From DASSYK01 sp036258315 (GTDB lineage Bacteria > Actinomycetota > Thermoleophilia > Solirubrobacterales > 70-9): a DNA stretch of 9,364 bases. The stretch is from positions 1 to 9,364 of the forward strand of contig DATADX010000066.1 in the NCBI GenBank assembly GCA_036258315.1, read 5' to 3'. Every line of letters starts with the position of its first letter. The first letter of the stretch is position 1. Positions 1-8,026 of the stretch are shown in pieces. Below the pieces are notes generated by a model that did not search any database, was not told the origin of the DNA, and was given only the letters and a program-made list of their open reading frames with translations. Position numbers and translations under genes: made by a program.

Positions 1-1290
1 CTGGCGGCGGTGCTGATCGCCGTGTTCGCGGCGGCGGTGGCGACGATCCTCTCGGTCCGCGAGCCAGCGGCCGAGCAGGCCGGGCTGGGCGCCTTCTACG
101 CGCTCCTGATCGGGTCGGTGCTCGGGATGACGCTGCTCTCCCAGGCGCAGAACCTGGTCAGCTTCTTCATCGGCCTCGAGCTGCTCTCGATCCCGCTCTA
201 CATCGTGTGCGGCTCGGCGATTCGCAAGGAGGCGTCGCTCGAGTCAGGGCTCAAGTACCTGATCATCGGCAGCCTCGGGTCCGCGACGCTTCTCTATGGG
301 TTCGCGTTCCTCTACGGCGCCTCGGGCTCGACCGACTTCAACGCGATCGCCGAGGCACTCGGCCCCGGCGGCGAGGCGGACGACACCCTGGTCCTGGTCG
401 GGACCGCGATGGCGGCGGTCGGGCTCGCCTTCAAGGTCTCGCTCGCGCCGTTCCACCAGTGGACGCCCGACGTCTACCAGGGGGCGCCGACCCCCGTGAC
501 CGCGTTCATGGCCGTGGCGACCAAGGCGGCGGCGTTCATCGCGCTGGCGCGGCTGTTCGAGGTCGCGCTCGGCCCGGTCTCCGACCAGTGGGACGCGGCC
601 CTCGCCGCTCTCGTAGTGATCTCGATCGCCGTCGGCAACATAGGGGCGCTCGGGCAGGACTCCCTGAAGCGGCTGCTCGGCTACTCGGGGATCGCCCAGG
701 CGGGCTACATGCTCGCCGGGGTCGTGGTCGCAAGCGAGACCGGGGTGAACGCGCTCGTCTTCTACCTCGCCGCCTACGCCCTGATGAACCTCGCGGTGTT
801 CGTCGCGATCATCGCCCGCGAGCGGGAGACTCCGTACGGCGACGACATCCGCGCCCTGGAGGGGATCGGCCGTACACGGCCACTGCTCGCCTGGCCGCTG
901 ACCATCGGGTTCCTGGCTCTCGCGGGCCTGCCCGGGACGTCGGGGTTCATCGGGAAGCTGTTCCTGATCGAGGCGACGGTCGGGAGCGACTACACGTGGC
1001 TCGGCGTCGCGATCGTGATCGGGACGATGGTCTCGCTCGCCTACTACCTGCGGGTGCTGGCGGCCGTCTGGATGCGGCCGGCGCCCGAGCCCCTGCCCGC
1101 GATCGCGGGCGCAGCGCCCGAGGCGGACGGATCCGACGCGCCGGAGGCTCCGCTCGGTGCGAGCCGCTGCTGGCTCGTCGTCGGATGCGGCCTCGTCTGC
1201 GCGGCAGCGACGGTCTTCTTCGGCGTCATCCCTTCGCCCCTGGTCGACTGGGCCTCGGCGGCGGGCGAATCGCTCTCGACGTTCCTCTAG
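1..1290 (+). CDS. nuoN: NADH-quinone oxidoreductase subunit N (NuoN), 5' end outside window
   Basis: This is the C-terminal ~429 codons of one of the antiporter-like, proton-pumping membrane subunits of respiratory complex I. The frame is open from the first base, so the GTG at 10 is probably internal; NuoN is usually 480-500 residues, so roughly the first 50-70 are missing. The polypeptide is almost entirely hydrophobic helices. The family's charged proton-path residues are visible: Glu in FIGLELLSIPLY (codon 178-180), Lys in AFKVSLAPFHQW (433-435), Lys in VATKAAAF (523-525) and Lys in GFIGKLFL (955-957). PDVYQGAPTPVTAF is highly typical of NuoN rather than NuoL or NuoM. A hydrophilic acidic/proline loop (about nt 1075-1165) precedes the last helix. 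NuoN normally ends the nuo operon, so the remaining subunits should lie upstream of the window. Family assignment is very secure. Confidence 0.97.
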   Translation: MAAVLIAVFAAAVATILSVREPAAEQAGLGAFYALLIGSVLGMTLLSQAQNLVSFFIGLELLSIPLYIVCGSAIRKEASLESGLKYLIIGSLGSATLLYGFAFLYGASGSTDFNAIAEALGPGGEADDTLVLVGTAMAAVGLAFKVSLAPFHQWTPDVYQGAPTPVTAFMAVATKAAAFIALARLFEVALGPVSDQWDAALAALVVISIAVGNIGALGQDSLKRLLGYSGIAQAGYMLAGVVVASETGVNALVFYLAAYALMNLAVFVAIIARERETPYGDDIRALEGIGRTRPLLAWPLTIGFLALAGLPGTSGFIGKLFLIEATVGSDYTWLGVAIVIGTMVSLAYYLRVLAAVWMRPAPEPLPAIAGAAPEADGSDAPEAPLGASRCWLVVGCGLVCAAATVFFGVIPSPLVDWASAAGESLSTFL

Positions 1291-1326
1291 CGGACCCGCG
1301 CCGTCGGCGTCCTCCTCACAGTCGCG

Positions 1327-2220
1327 GTGATCGTCGCCGCGACGACGGTCGGCGCCGCCGCCGAGCGCCGCTGGCGCGACCGCGCGGCCGCCGGTGCCCG
1401 CTGGCTGCTGAAGGCCTCGGTGTTCACGCTGCTGCCCTTCGTCACCTTCTTCAACCTCGCCAGGCTCGAGTTCGACGCCGACGTCGGGGTCGGCATCGTG
1501 CTCGGCTACGTCTCGGTCGGGACCGTGACGGCGCTCGCCTGGTGGGCGGGCACGGCGCTGGGCCTGGCCCGCCCCGCGCGCGGCCCCCTGATCACCTGTG
1601 TGCTGGTGGCCAACACGGGATACCTCGGCTACCCGCTCTGCGCGTCGCTGCTTGAATTCGATTCGCTGGGCGAGGCTGTTGCATGGGACGTCCTCGTCAG
1701 CGCCCCCGCGCTGCTCGTCGGGTTCGCGGTCGGGGCCGGGTTCGGCGATCGGGCCGGCGAGACCGCGCGCGAGCGCGTCGTCTCCTTCTTCGTCCGCAAC
1801 CCGCCTCTCTACGCCGCGATCGCCGCCTTGCTCGTCCCCGACGCCCTCGCGCCGAACGCGCTGGTCGACGCCTCGCGCGTCGCCGTCATCGCGCTGCTGC
1901 CGATCGGGTTCTTCGCGGTCGGGGCGATCCTCGCGGAGGAAGCCGAGGAGGGCCACCTGACGATCGGCTCGCCGCTCCGCCCGCCGGTGGCCGTGGCGAT
2001 CGGGCTGCGAATGGTGGTGGCCCCCGGCCTCCTCTACCTGCTGTCGCTGCCTCTGATCGAGCTTCCCGGTCCGTACCTGCTGATGGCGGCGATGCCGGTC
2101 GGCATCAACACGCTGCTGATCGGGCACCTGTACGGCCTCGACCTGCGTCTCGCGGCGCAGGCCGTGGCCTGGTCGACGGCGATCGCGATCGCCGCAGCGC
2201 TCGCCTCCCTGGCCCTCTAG
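1327..2220 (+). CDS. AEC (auxin efflux carrier) family transporter
   Basis: A 297-residue, very hydrophobic protein resembling bacterial AEC/PIN-like permeases, which move small organic anions or related solutes across the cytoplasmic membrane; the substrate cannot be read from sequence. Family-like features are an NTGYLGYPL segment starting at residue 96, an NPPLYAAIAALL segment mid-protein after a short hydrophilic linker (the domain boundary), and MPVGINTLLIG followed by YG near residues 256-270. Length is close to the usual 300-320. GTG at 1327 is the only ATG/GTG/TTG in frame after the upstream stop, but no Shine-Dalgarno precedes it. The codons just before it (1306-1326) also encode hydrophobic residues that would complete helix 1, so the start is uncertain. 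It lies 36 nt after nuoN in the same frame, so translation may depend on coupling to nuoN. Confidence 0.88.
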   Translation: MIVAATTVGAAAERRWRDRAAAGARWLLKASVFTLLPFVTFFNLARLEFDADVGVGIVLGYVSVGTVTALAWWAGTALGLARPARGPLITCVLVANTGYLGYPLCASLLEFDSLGEAVAWDVLVSAPALLVGFAVGAGFGDRAGETARERVVSFFVRNPPLYAAIAALLVPDALAPNALVDASRVAVIALLPIGFFAVGAILAEEAEEGHLTIGSPLRPPVAVAIGLRMVVAPGLLYLLSLPLIELPGPYLLMAAMPVGINTLLIGHLYGLDLRLAAQAVAWSTAIAIAAALASLAL

Positions 2221-3248
2221 TTCCAGGCCGGAGCGGAGCTGCGCTTACGCGACAGGAGCGCGCCGTCGGCGGCGTCGAGGAGCGGGCCGGGCTCGCGCCC
2301 ATCGTGTGGAAACACCGCCCAGCCGACGCTGGCGGAGAGGCGCACGTCGCCCGAGCTGATCCGTGACAGCGCCTGCTCGATCCGTTCGGCCAACCGCTCC
2401 GCCTGCGAGCGATCGGTCTCGGGCGCGATCACGGCGAACTCGTCGCCGCCCTGCCGGAAGACGGCGTCCTCCGTCCGGACCTTGAGGTCGATCGTCGAGC
2501 CGACGATCGCGAGCAGCAGGTCGCCGACCAGGTGGCCCTGGGTCTCGTTGACCGTCTTGAAGTTGTCGAGGTCGAGGGTCAGCACGGCGAACTCGCGGCC
2601 GCGGCGGTGATGCCTCGACGTCTCGTGCCGGAGCCGCTCGATCAGCGAGCGGTAGTTGCCGACGCCGGTCAGGCCGTCCTCCGTCGAGAGCTGCCGATAT
2701 GCCTCTCGGCTCGCTTCCAGCCCGGCGGTGAGACGGCCGACGATCACGGCCGTCAGCAGGATTCCGGGCGCCGCCGCAATCGCCCACAGCACCGTGTCGA
2801 GCACCGGCTCGTCGCCGTAGACGACCGGGACGAACAGCACGACGACGATCAGCGCCAGGAACGGCGCCATCTCGCGCGGGCGTGGGAAAACCAGCGCGAC
2901 GTAGAGCGCGACGAAGAAGTAGAGGTAGGTGAACACGTAGTGGGAGAGGGCGACCGTCGTCGCGATCTGGATCGTCGCCAGGGTCGGAGGCAGTGCGAGC
3001 CAGCGTTCGCCGAGCTTCGCCCCGGCGAGCAGCAGACAGACCAGCCCGACCACCACGCCGAGCCCCGCCAGCGAGTACATCCACGGATCGACGTACTCGT
3101 CGAGCAGGATCCCGGCGGGGATCGCGGAGATCGAGCCGGCGATGAAGAGCAGGGCTGCGAGTCGCCACGCGCCTGCGGTGGAGACCGCGCGCAGGCCGGA
3201 GTTGGGTAACGGACTGTGGGCGGCGTCGCCGAAGGTATGGACCGTCAG
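2217..3248 (-). CDS. membrane-anchored diguanylate cyclase (GGDEF domain), probable CTG start
   Basis: Makes cyclic di-GMP from two GTP. Five or six hydrophobic segments (about residues 30-49, 57-77, 90-121, 127-145, 152-171) are followed by a cytoplasmic GGDEF domain from about residue 187 to the end. The signature GGDEF is intact (residues 267-271). RTED sits exactly five residues before it, a complete RxxD product-inhibition site. DGLTGVGNYRSL and LDLDNFKTVNETQGHLVGD are also standard GGDEF-domain motifs. The N-terminal part matches no sensor domain I can name. The first in-frame ATG is at 3080 (287 residues), but that would delete a clear hydrophobic segment encoded upstream. No ATG, GTG or TTG exists in frame between 3080 and the stop at 3342-3344. 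CTG at 3248 follows GAGGAG by 6 nt and gives 343 residues, so I prefer it. The 3' end overlaps the convergent AEC gene by 4 nt. Confidence 0.92.
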   Translation of the reverse strand: MTVHTFGDAAHSPLPNSGLRAVSTAGAWRLAALLFIAGSISAIPAGILLDEYVDPWMYSLAGLGVVVGLVCLLLAGAKLGERWLALPPTLATIQIATTVALSHYVFTYLYFFVALYVALVFPRPREMAPFLALIVVVLFVPVVYGDEPVLDTVLWAIAAAPGILLTAVIVGRLTAGLEASREAYRQLSTEDGLTGVGNYRSLIERLRHETSRHHRRGREFAVLTLDLDNFKTVNETQGHLVGDLLLAIVGSTIDLKVRTEDAVFRQGGDEFAVIAPETDRSQAERLAERIEQALSRISSGDVRLSASVGWAVFPHDGREPGPLLDAADGALLSRKRSSAPAWN

Positions 3249-3254
3249 GAGGCG

Positions 3255-3260
3255 CTCCTC
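3255..3260 (-). promoter_or_regulatory. Shine-Dalgarno GAGGAG supporting a CTG start
   Basis: On the minus strand GAGGAG is followed by six bases and then CTG (3248-3246), a near-ideal ribosome-binding spacing. It decides the start of the diguanylate cyclase gene, because no conventional start codon upstream of 3080 is in frame. The match is seen directly; its use is inferred. Confidence 0.5.
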
Positions 3261-3349
3261 GTGGTCGTCGGCCTTGCGGCCTGACCTCTCCGGCCCGGGC
3301 CAAGTCCCGGACTCGTCGCGCGACTCTACCAGCGATATCAGTCACCGCA

Positions 3350-3386
3350 GCGGGGTTTCGACGCCCCGCATCGGGGGTCGGGACCC
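3350..3386. promoter_or_regulatory. inverted repeats upstream of the thyX-like gene (possible operator)
   Basis: Two adjacent dyads lie in the divergent region. GCGGGG (3350-3355) pairs with CCCCGC (3364-3369) around an 8-nt spacer. GGGTC (3375-3379) and GACCC (3382-3386) flank two bases. The second dyad covers the expected -35 region of a promoter whose -10 would be TACGAT at 3402-3407, so a repressor site is conceivable. The rest of the 157 bp between the two divergent starts shows a GGCCCGGGCC palindrome (3292-3301) and nothing else I can name. In 70% GC sequence short dyads are common, so this is weak. Confidence 0.25.
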
Positions 3387-3401
3387 ATCCCGGCCGGACA
3401 T

Positions 3402-3407
3402 TACGAT
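3402..3407 (+). promoter_or_regulatory. putative -10 element TACGAT of the thyX-like gene
   Basis: TACGAT fits the actinobacterial TANNNT -10 consensus and lies exactly 7 nt before GTG at 3415, the same spacing as the TACGAT before the cupredoxin ATG. It overlaps the ATG at 3406, so if it is a promoter the mRNA would begin at the GTG. The -35 region is poor (TCGGGA at 3378-3383 with an 18-nt spacer matches TTGACA at only three positions), so confidence is low. Confidence 0.3.
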
Positions 3408-5052
3408 GGCCTCCGTGCGCTATCCGGTCGAGGCATTCACCGACGAGGAGAGAAGGCTCCTCGCACCCCGCTTCACGAACCTCGACACGCCGGTGTTCGC
3501 GCTCGTCAACATGCCGGAGACGGTGAAGGGGGCGCTGTTCGCGCGCTACTCGCGCTACCCGGGGACGCTGCGAAGGCTCTACCTCGACGAGTTCGCCGCC
3601 GACGCGCCTGATGCCGGCAGGCCGTTCGAGGGCGAGGAGGGCGAGCGCGCCGCCGGCCTGTACGAGCGCGTCTTCCTCGGCTACGGGGACGACTCGATCG
3701 CTCAGGTGGGAGGGGCGCACATCGCCTGCGAGTGGGTCTCGAACGTGCTCACCAAGGTGCTTCAGCGCGGCCGCCTCGCCGCCTACCTCGAGCAGTCGAC
3801 CCGCTATATCCCCTACGACAACCCGTTGCCGGACACCGCCGGCGGCGGCCACCGCTACTACCGCGATGACGAGCTCGGCCCAGACTTCGCGCGGGCGATG
3901 GACGAGCTGTTCGGGATCTACTCGCGCTCGCTCGAGGTCGTCCGCGGCTGGACTGCCGAGCGGTGGCCGCGCGGCGACGAGCCCGAGCGGGCCTGGGAGG
4001 GCTCGATCCGCGCCAAGGCGCTCGACCTGCTGCGCGGCCTGCTTCCCGCCGCGACCCTGAGCCACGTCGGGATCTTTGCCTCGGGGCAGGCCTACGAGCA
4101 GATGCTGCTGCGGATGCTCGCCTCGCCGCTCCCGGAGGCACGCGACTTCGCGTCGATGATCCTGGCCGAGCTGAAGAAGGTGATGCCGAGCTTCGTCGCC
4201 CGCGTCGAGCGCCCGGACCGCGGCGGCGAGTGGATCGCCTATCTGGAGCAGCGCCGCGAGGCGACCGAGCAGTGGGTTGCGCGGCTCGGCCTCGACTCGA
4301 GCGACCACGACGACACGCCCTCGGTCGAGCTGATCGCTACGCAGGGCGGCGAGGAGGAGCTTCTGGCCGCGTCGCTGTTCGAGAGCGCCTCGGTCTCCGA
4401 GCGGACGGTGCTCGACCGCGTCCGCGCGCTGCCGCCCGACGAGCGCGCCGACGTGATCGCCGAGCTCGCCGGCGAGCGCGCGAACCGCCGGCACCGCCCG
4501 GGGCGGGGATGGGAGGCGGTCCGCTACCGCTTCGAGATCGTCTCCGACTACGGCGGGTTCCGCGATCTGCAGCGCCACCGGATGCTCACCTGCCAATGGC
4601 AGCGTCTCTCGCCGGAGCTCGGCGCCGGGGTCCCCGACGAGGTCCGCGAGGCCGGCGCCGGCGAGGAATACGAGCGGGCTCTCGAGATCTCGCGCGAGGA
4701 GTTCGAGCGGCTCGAGGAGGCGGGGATGCCAGCGGCCGCGCCCTACGCGCTCTGCCTCGGCTACCGGATCCGCTACGTGCTCGACCTGAACGCGCGCGAG
4801 GCGATGCACCTGATCGAGCTGCGCTCGGGCCGCGAGGGCCACCCCACCTACCGCGCCGTCGCACAGGCGATGCACGAGCGGATCGCCGCCGTCCACCCGG
4901 CGATCGCCGCGGCGATGACCCACGTCGACGACTCCCGTGAGCCTCGCTTGGAGCGGATCCTGAGCGAGATCCGAACCCATCGCAAGCGCGTCGCCGCGGA
5001 GGACAGCCCCCAGCATTCCGACGCCCCGCCCGGCGTCAGCGCGCTCGGCTGA
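3406..5052 (+). CDS. tandem ThyX-like protein (flavin-dependent thymidylate synthase family)
   Basis: A 548-residue protein, about twice the 220-260 residues of single-domain ThyX, with two ThyX-like halves. ThyX makes dTMP from dUMP using FAD, NADPH and methylene-tetrahydrofolate. In the N-terminal half, residues 121-134 (RGRLAAYLEQSTRY) align column for column with the ThyX signature RHRxxSxNExSxR: Glu129, Ser131 and Arg133 are kept but the His is Gly122. In the C-terminal half, RHR is intact (390-392) but the Glu/Ser/Arg columns are lost; NAREAMHLIELR (462-473) matches the family's C-terminal helix. Whether it makes dTMP is unproven; no other thymidylate synthase is visible here. The ATG at 3406 has no Shine-Dalgarno. 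GTG at 3415 (545 residues) is a serious alternative. It is divergent from the cyclase gene and 85 nt upstream of the cupredoxin gene. Confidence 0.88.
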   Translation: MASVRYPVEAFTDEERRLLAPRFTNLDTPVFALVNMPETVKGALFARYSRYPGTLRRLYLDEFAADAPDAGRPFEGEEGERAAGLYERVFLGYGDDSIAQVGGAHIACEWVSNVLTKVLQRGRLAAYLEQSTRYIPYDNPLPDTAGGGHRYYRDDELGPDFARAMDELFGIYSRSLEVVRGWTAERWPRGDEPERAWEGSIRAKALDLLRGLLPAATLSHVGIFASGQAYEQMLLRMLASPLPEARDFASMILAELKKVMPSFVARVERPDRGGEWIAYLEQRREATEQWVARLGLDSSDHDDTPSVELIATQGGEEELLAASLFESASVSERTVLDRVRALPPDERADVIAELAGERANRRHRPGRGWEAVRYRFEIVSDYGGFRDLQRHRMLTCQWQRLSPELGAGVPDEVREAGAGEEYERALEISREEFERLEEAGMPAAAPYALCLGYRIRYVLDLNAREAMHLIELRSGREGHPTYRAVAQAMHERIAAVHPAIAAAMTHVDDSREPRLERILSEIRTHRKRVAAEDSPQHSDAPPGVSALG

Positions 5053-5093
5053 CGGACCCGAGGCGCGGTCTATCTGTCATCGGCCGGCCCGCT

Positions 5094-5130
5094 TTGACTT
5101 TGACTCAACGCGACGCTCGCCCGGTACGAT
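5094..5130 (+). promoter_or_regulatory. putative sigma-70-type promoter giving a leaderless mRNA
   Basis: Two abutting TTGACT hexamers (5094-5099 and 5100-5105) match the -35 consensus at five of six positions. The downstream one is 19 nt from TACGAT (5125-5130), a TANNNT -10. Transcription would start about 7 nt later, at the ATG of the cupredoxin gene (5138), with no untranslated leader. No Shine-Dalgarno precedes that ATG, which agrees. The 19-nt spacer is slightly long. This AT-richer patch stands out from its surroundings. Confidence 0.55.
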
Positions 5131-5137
5131 CGCCTCG

Positions 5138-5965
5138 ATGGAGGAGGGAAAGGGACTTCGCGCCGTCGGCTTCGCCTGCCTGGTTCTCGCGGCGACGGTG
5201 GCCGCCCCGGCATTCTCGATCGCGCAGGACCCGGGTCCGCCTCCTCCCGAGCCCCCGGGCGAATCCTCGGCATCCCCCGCGCCGGCGTCGCAACCCGGCA
5301 CGCCCGGAGGCGAAGCCGAGGACGTACCGGCTGATAAGGAGGGAGCCTCGGCATCCCCCGCGCCGGCGTCGCAACCCGGCACGCCCGGAGGCGAAGCCGA
5401 GGACGTGCCGGCTTATCGGGAGGCCCCCCCGGTCGCAGCTCCCGCCGCCGCTCCACCGAAGCTCGCGAAGGCGGCCGCCGCGACGGTCTCCGTCGGCGAC
5501 AACTTCTTCTCCCCGACCTCGGTCTCGGTCCTCGCCGGCGAGAGCATCACCTGGCGGAACGACGGCCAGGCCCAGCACTCGGCCACCGCCAACGACGGCA
5601 GCTTCGACACGGGCGTCTTCGGCCCCGGCGCGAGCCGCTCGGAGACGTTCTCCGGCCCGGGTACGTTCAGCTACTACTGCGTCGTGCACGGGCTGAGCCA
5701 GTCCGGGACCGTCAATGTCGCGTCCGCCTCCGGAGGGGGCGGGGGCAGCGGGGGCTCCGGCTCGGCCGCGTCGGGCTCGAGCGAGGCCGCGGCCGTCGCC
5801 TCGCCCTCTGCCGCCGGCACCGGCACCAGCCTGCCGTCGACCGGGTTCGCGTCGATCGTCCTCGCCTGCCTGGGGCTGGTGCTGCTGGCGAGCGGACTCG
5901 CGGTCGGCCGCGTGGCGGCTCGTGATGAGGTGCGCGCGGAGCGCCGGCCCTTCTCGATCTACTGA
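5138..5965 (+). CDS. secreted cupredoxin (blue-copper-like) protein with LPSTG wall-sorting signal
   Basis: A 275-residue exported protein. Residues 1-29 form a signal peptide (hydrophobic core about 8-27, likely cleavage around SIA-Q). A Pro/Ala/Ser/Glu-rich linker follows (about 30-110) and contains a perfect 27-residue tandem duplication. The cupredoxin domain spans about 118-196 (starting TVSVGDNFFSP, ending GTVNV), with type-1 copper ligand candidates His147, Cys181 and His184. The usual axial Met is absent; Gln188 is the nearest candidate. After a Gly/Ser linker come LPSTG (232-236), a hydrophobic helix and a basic tail (RVAARDEVRAERR), the three-part signal for sortase anchoring to the cell wall. 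A surface electron-transfer or copper-binding role is inferred. No partner oxidase or copper gene is adjacent. The start is fixed by the signal peptide and by the promoter 7 nt upstream. Confidence 0.9.
   Translation: MEEGKGLRAVGFACLVLAATVAAPAFSIAQDPGPPPPEPPGESSASPAPASQPGTPGGEAEDVPADKEGASASPAPASQPGTPGGEAEDVPAYREAPPVAAPAAAPPKLAKAAAATVSVGDNFFSPTSVSVLAGESITWRNDGQAQHSATANDGSFDTGVFGPGASRSETFSGPGTFSYYCVVHGLSQSGTVNVASASGGGGGSGGSGSAASGSSEAAAVASPSAAGTGTSLPSTGFASIVLACLGLVLLASGLAVGRVAARDEVRAERRPFSIY
5265..5426 (+). repeat. 81-bp tandem direct repeat in the cupredoxin linker
   Basis: Two copies of an 81-bp unit (5265-5345 and 5346-5426), in frame, each encoding 27 residues around SASPAPASQPGTPGGEAEDV. 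The first 61 bases are identical between copies and the differences cluster at the 3' end. Identity at synonymous positions points to recent duplication or gene conversion rather than ancient selection for a peptide repeat. Confidence 0.9.
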
Positions 5966-5982
5966 GCGGTCCCGCCTCGGTG

Positions 5983-6009
5983 TTGCGACCGGTGCCCTGC
6001 GGGTAGGTT
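5983..6009 (+). promoter_or_regulatory. possible promoter upstream of acsA
   Basis: TTGCGA (5983-5988) and TAGGTT (6004-6009) resemble -35 and -10 hexamers but with a short 15-nt spacer. The 71-nt gap between the cupredoxin stop and acsA holds no T-tailed hairpin that would act as a terminator, so read-through from the cupredoxin gene is also possible. Confidence 0.25.
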
Positions 6010-6026
6010 TCAGAGGAGCGAGCAGA

Positions 6027-6031
6027 GGAGG
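6027..6031 (+). promoter_or_regulatory. acsA: Shine-Dalgarno of acsA
   Basis: GGAGG within GAGGAGGAAGG lies 5 nt before the ATG at 6037. It is the strongest ribosome-binding site on the plus strand of this window and fixes the acsA start. Confidence 0.85.
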
Positions 6032-6036
6032 AAGGC

Positions 6037-8019
<1,983 letters not shown>

Positions 8020-8026
8020 CGCGCCG

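Noticed and set aside
244..2127. Long open frame (627 codons) on the minus strand opposite nuoN and the AEC gene
   Set aside because: Composition is Arg/Asp/Glu/Gly-rich with no domain; it is the expected stop-poor antisense frame of high-GC genes, and the plus-strand genes are clear.
2245..5016. A 923-codon open frame on the minus strand spanning the thyX-like gene and the cyclase gene
   Set aside because: It crosses two well-supported genes in another frame, shows no family motifs, and is low-complexity Arg-rich in its C-terminal part.
5053..5093. Possible terminator after the thyX-like gene (GACC...GGTC)
   Set aside because: The stem is only four base pairs with no following T run.
5735..5754. 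Three runs of five G in a row, a possible G-quadruplex
   Set aside because: They encode the Gly/Ser linker of the cupredoxin protein in frame; glycine codons explain them without a structural role.
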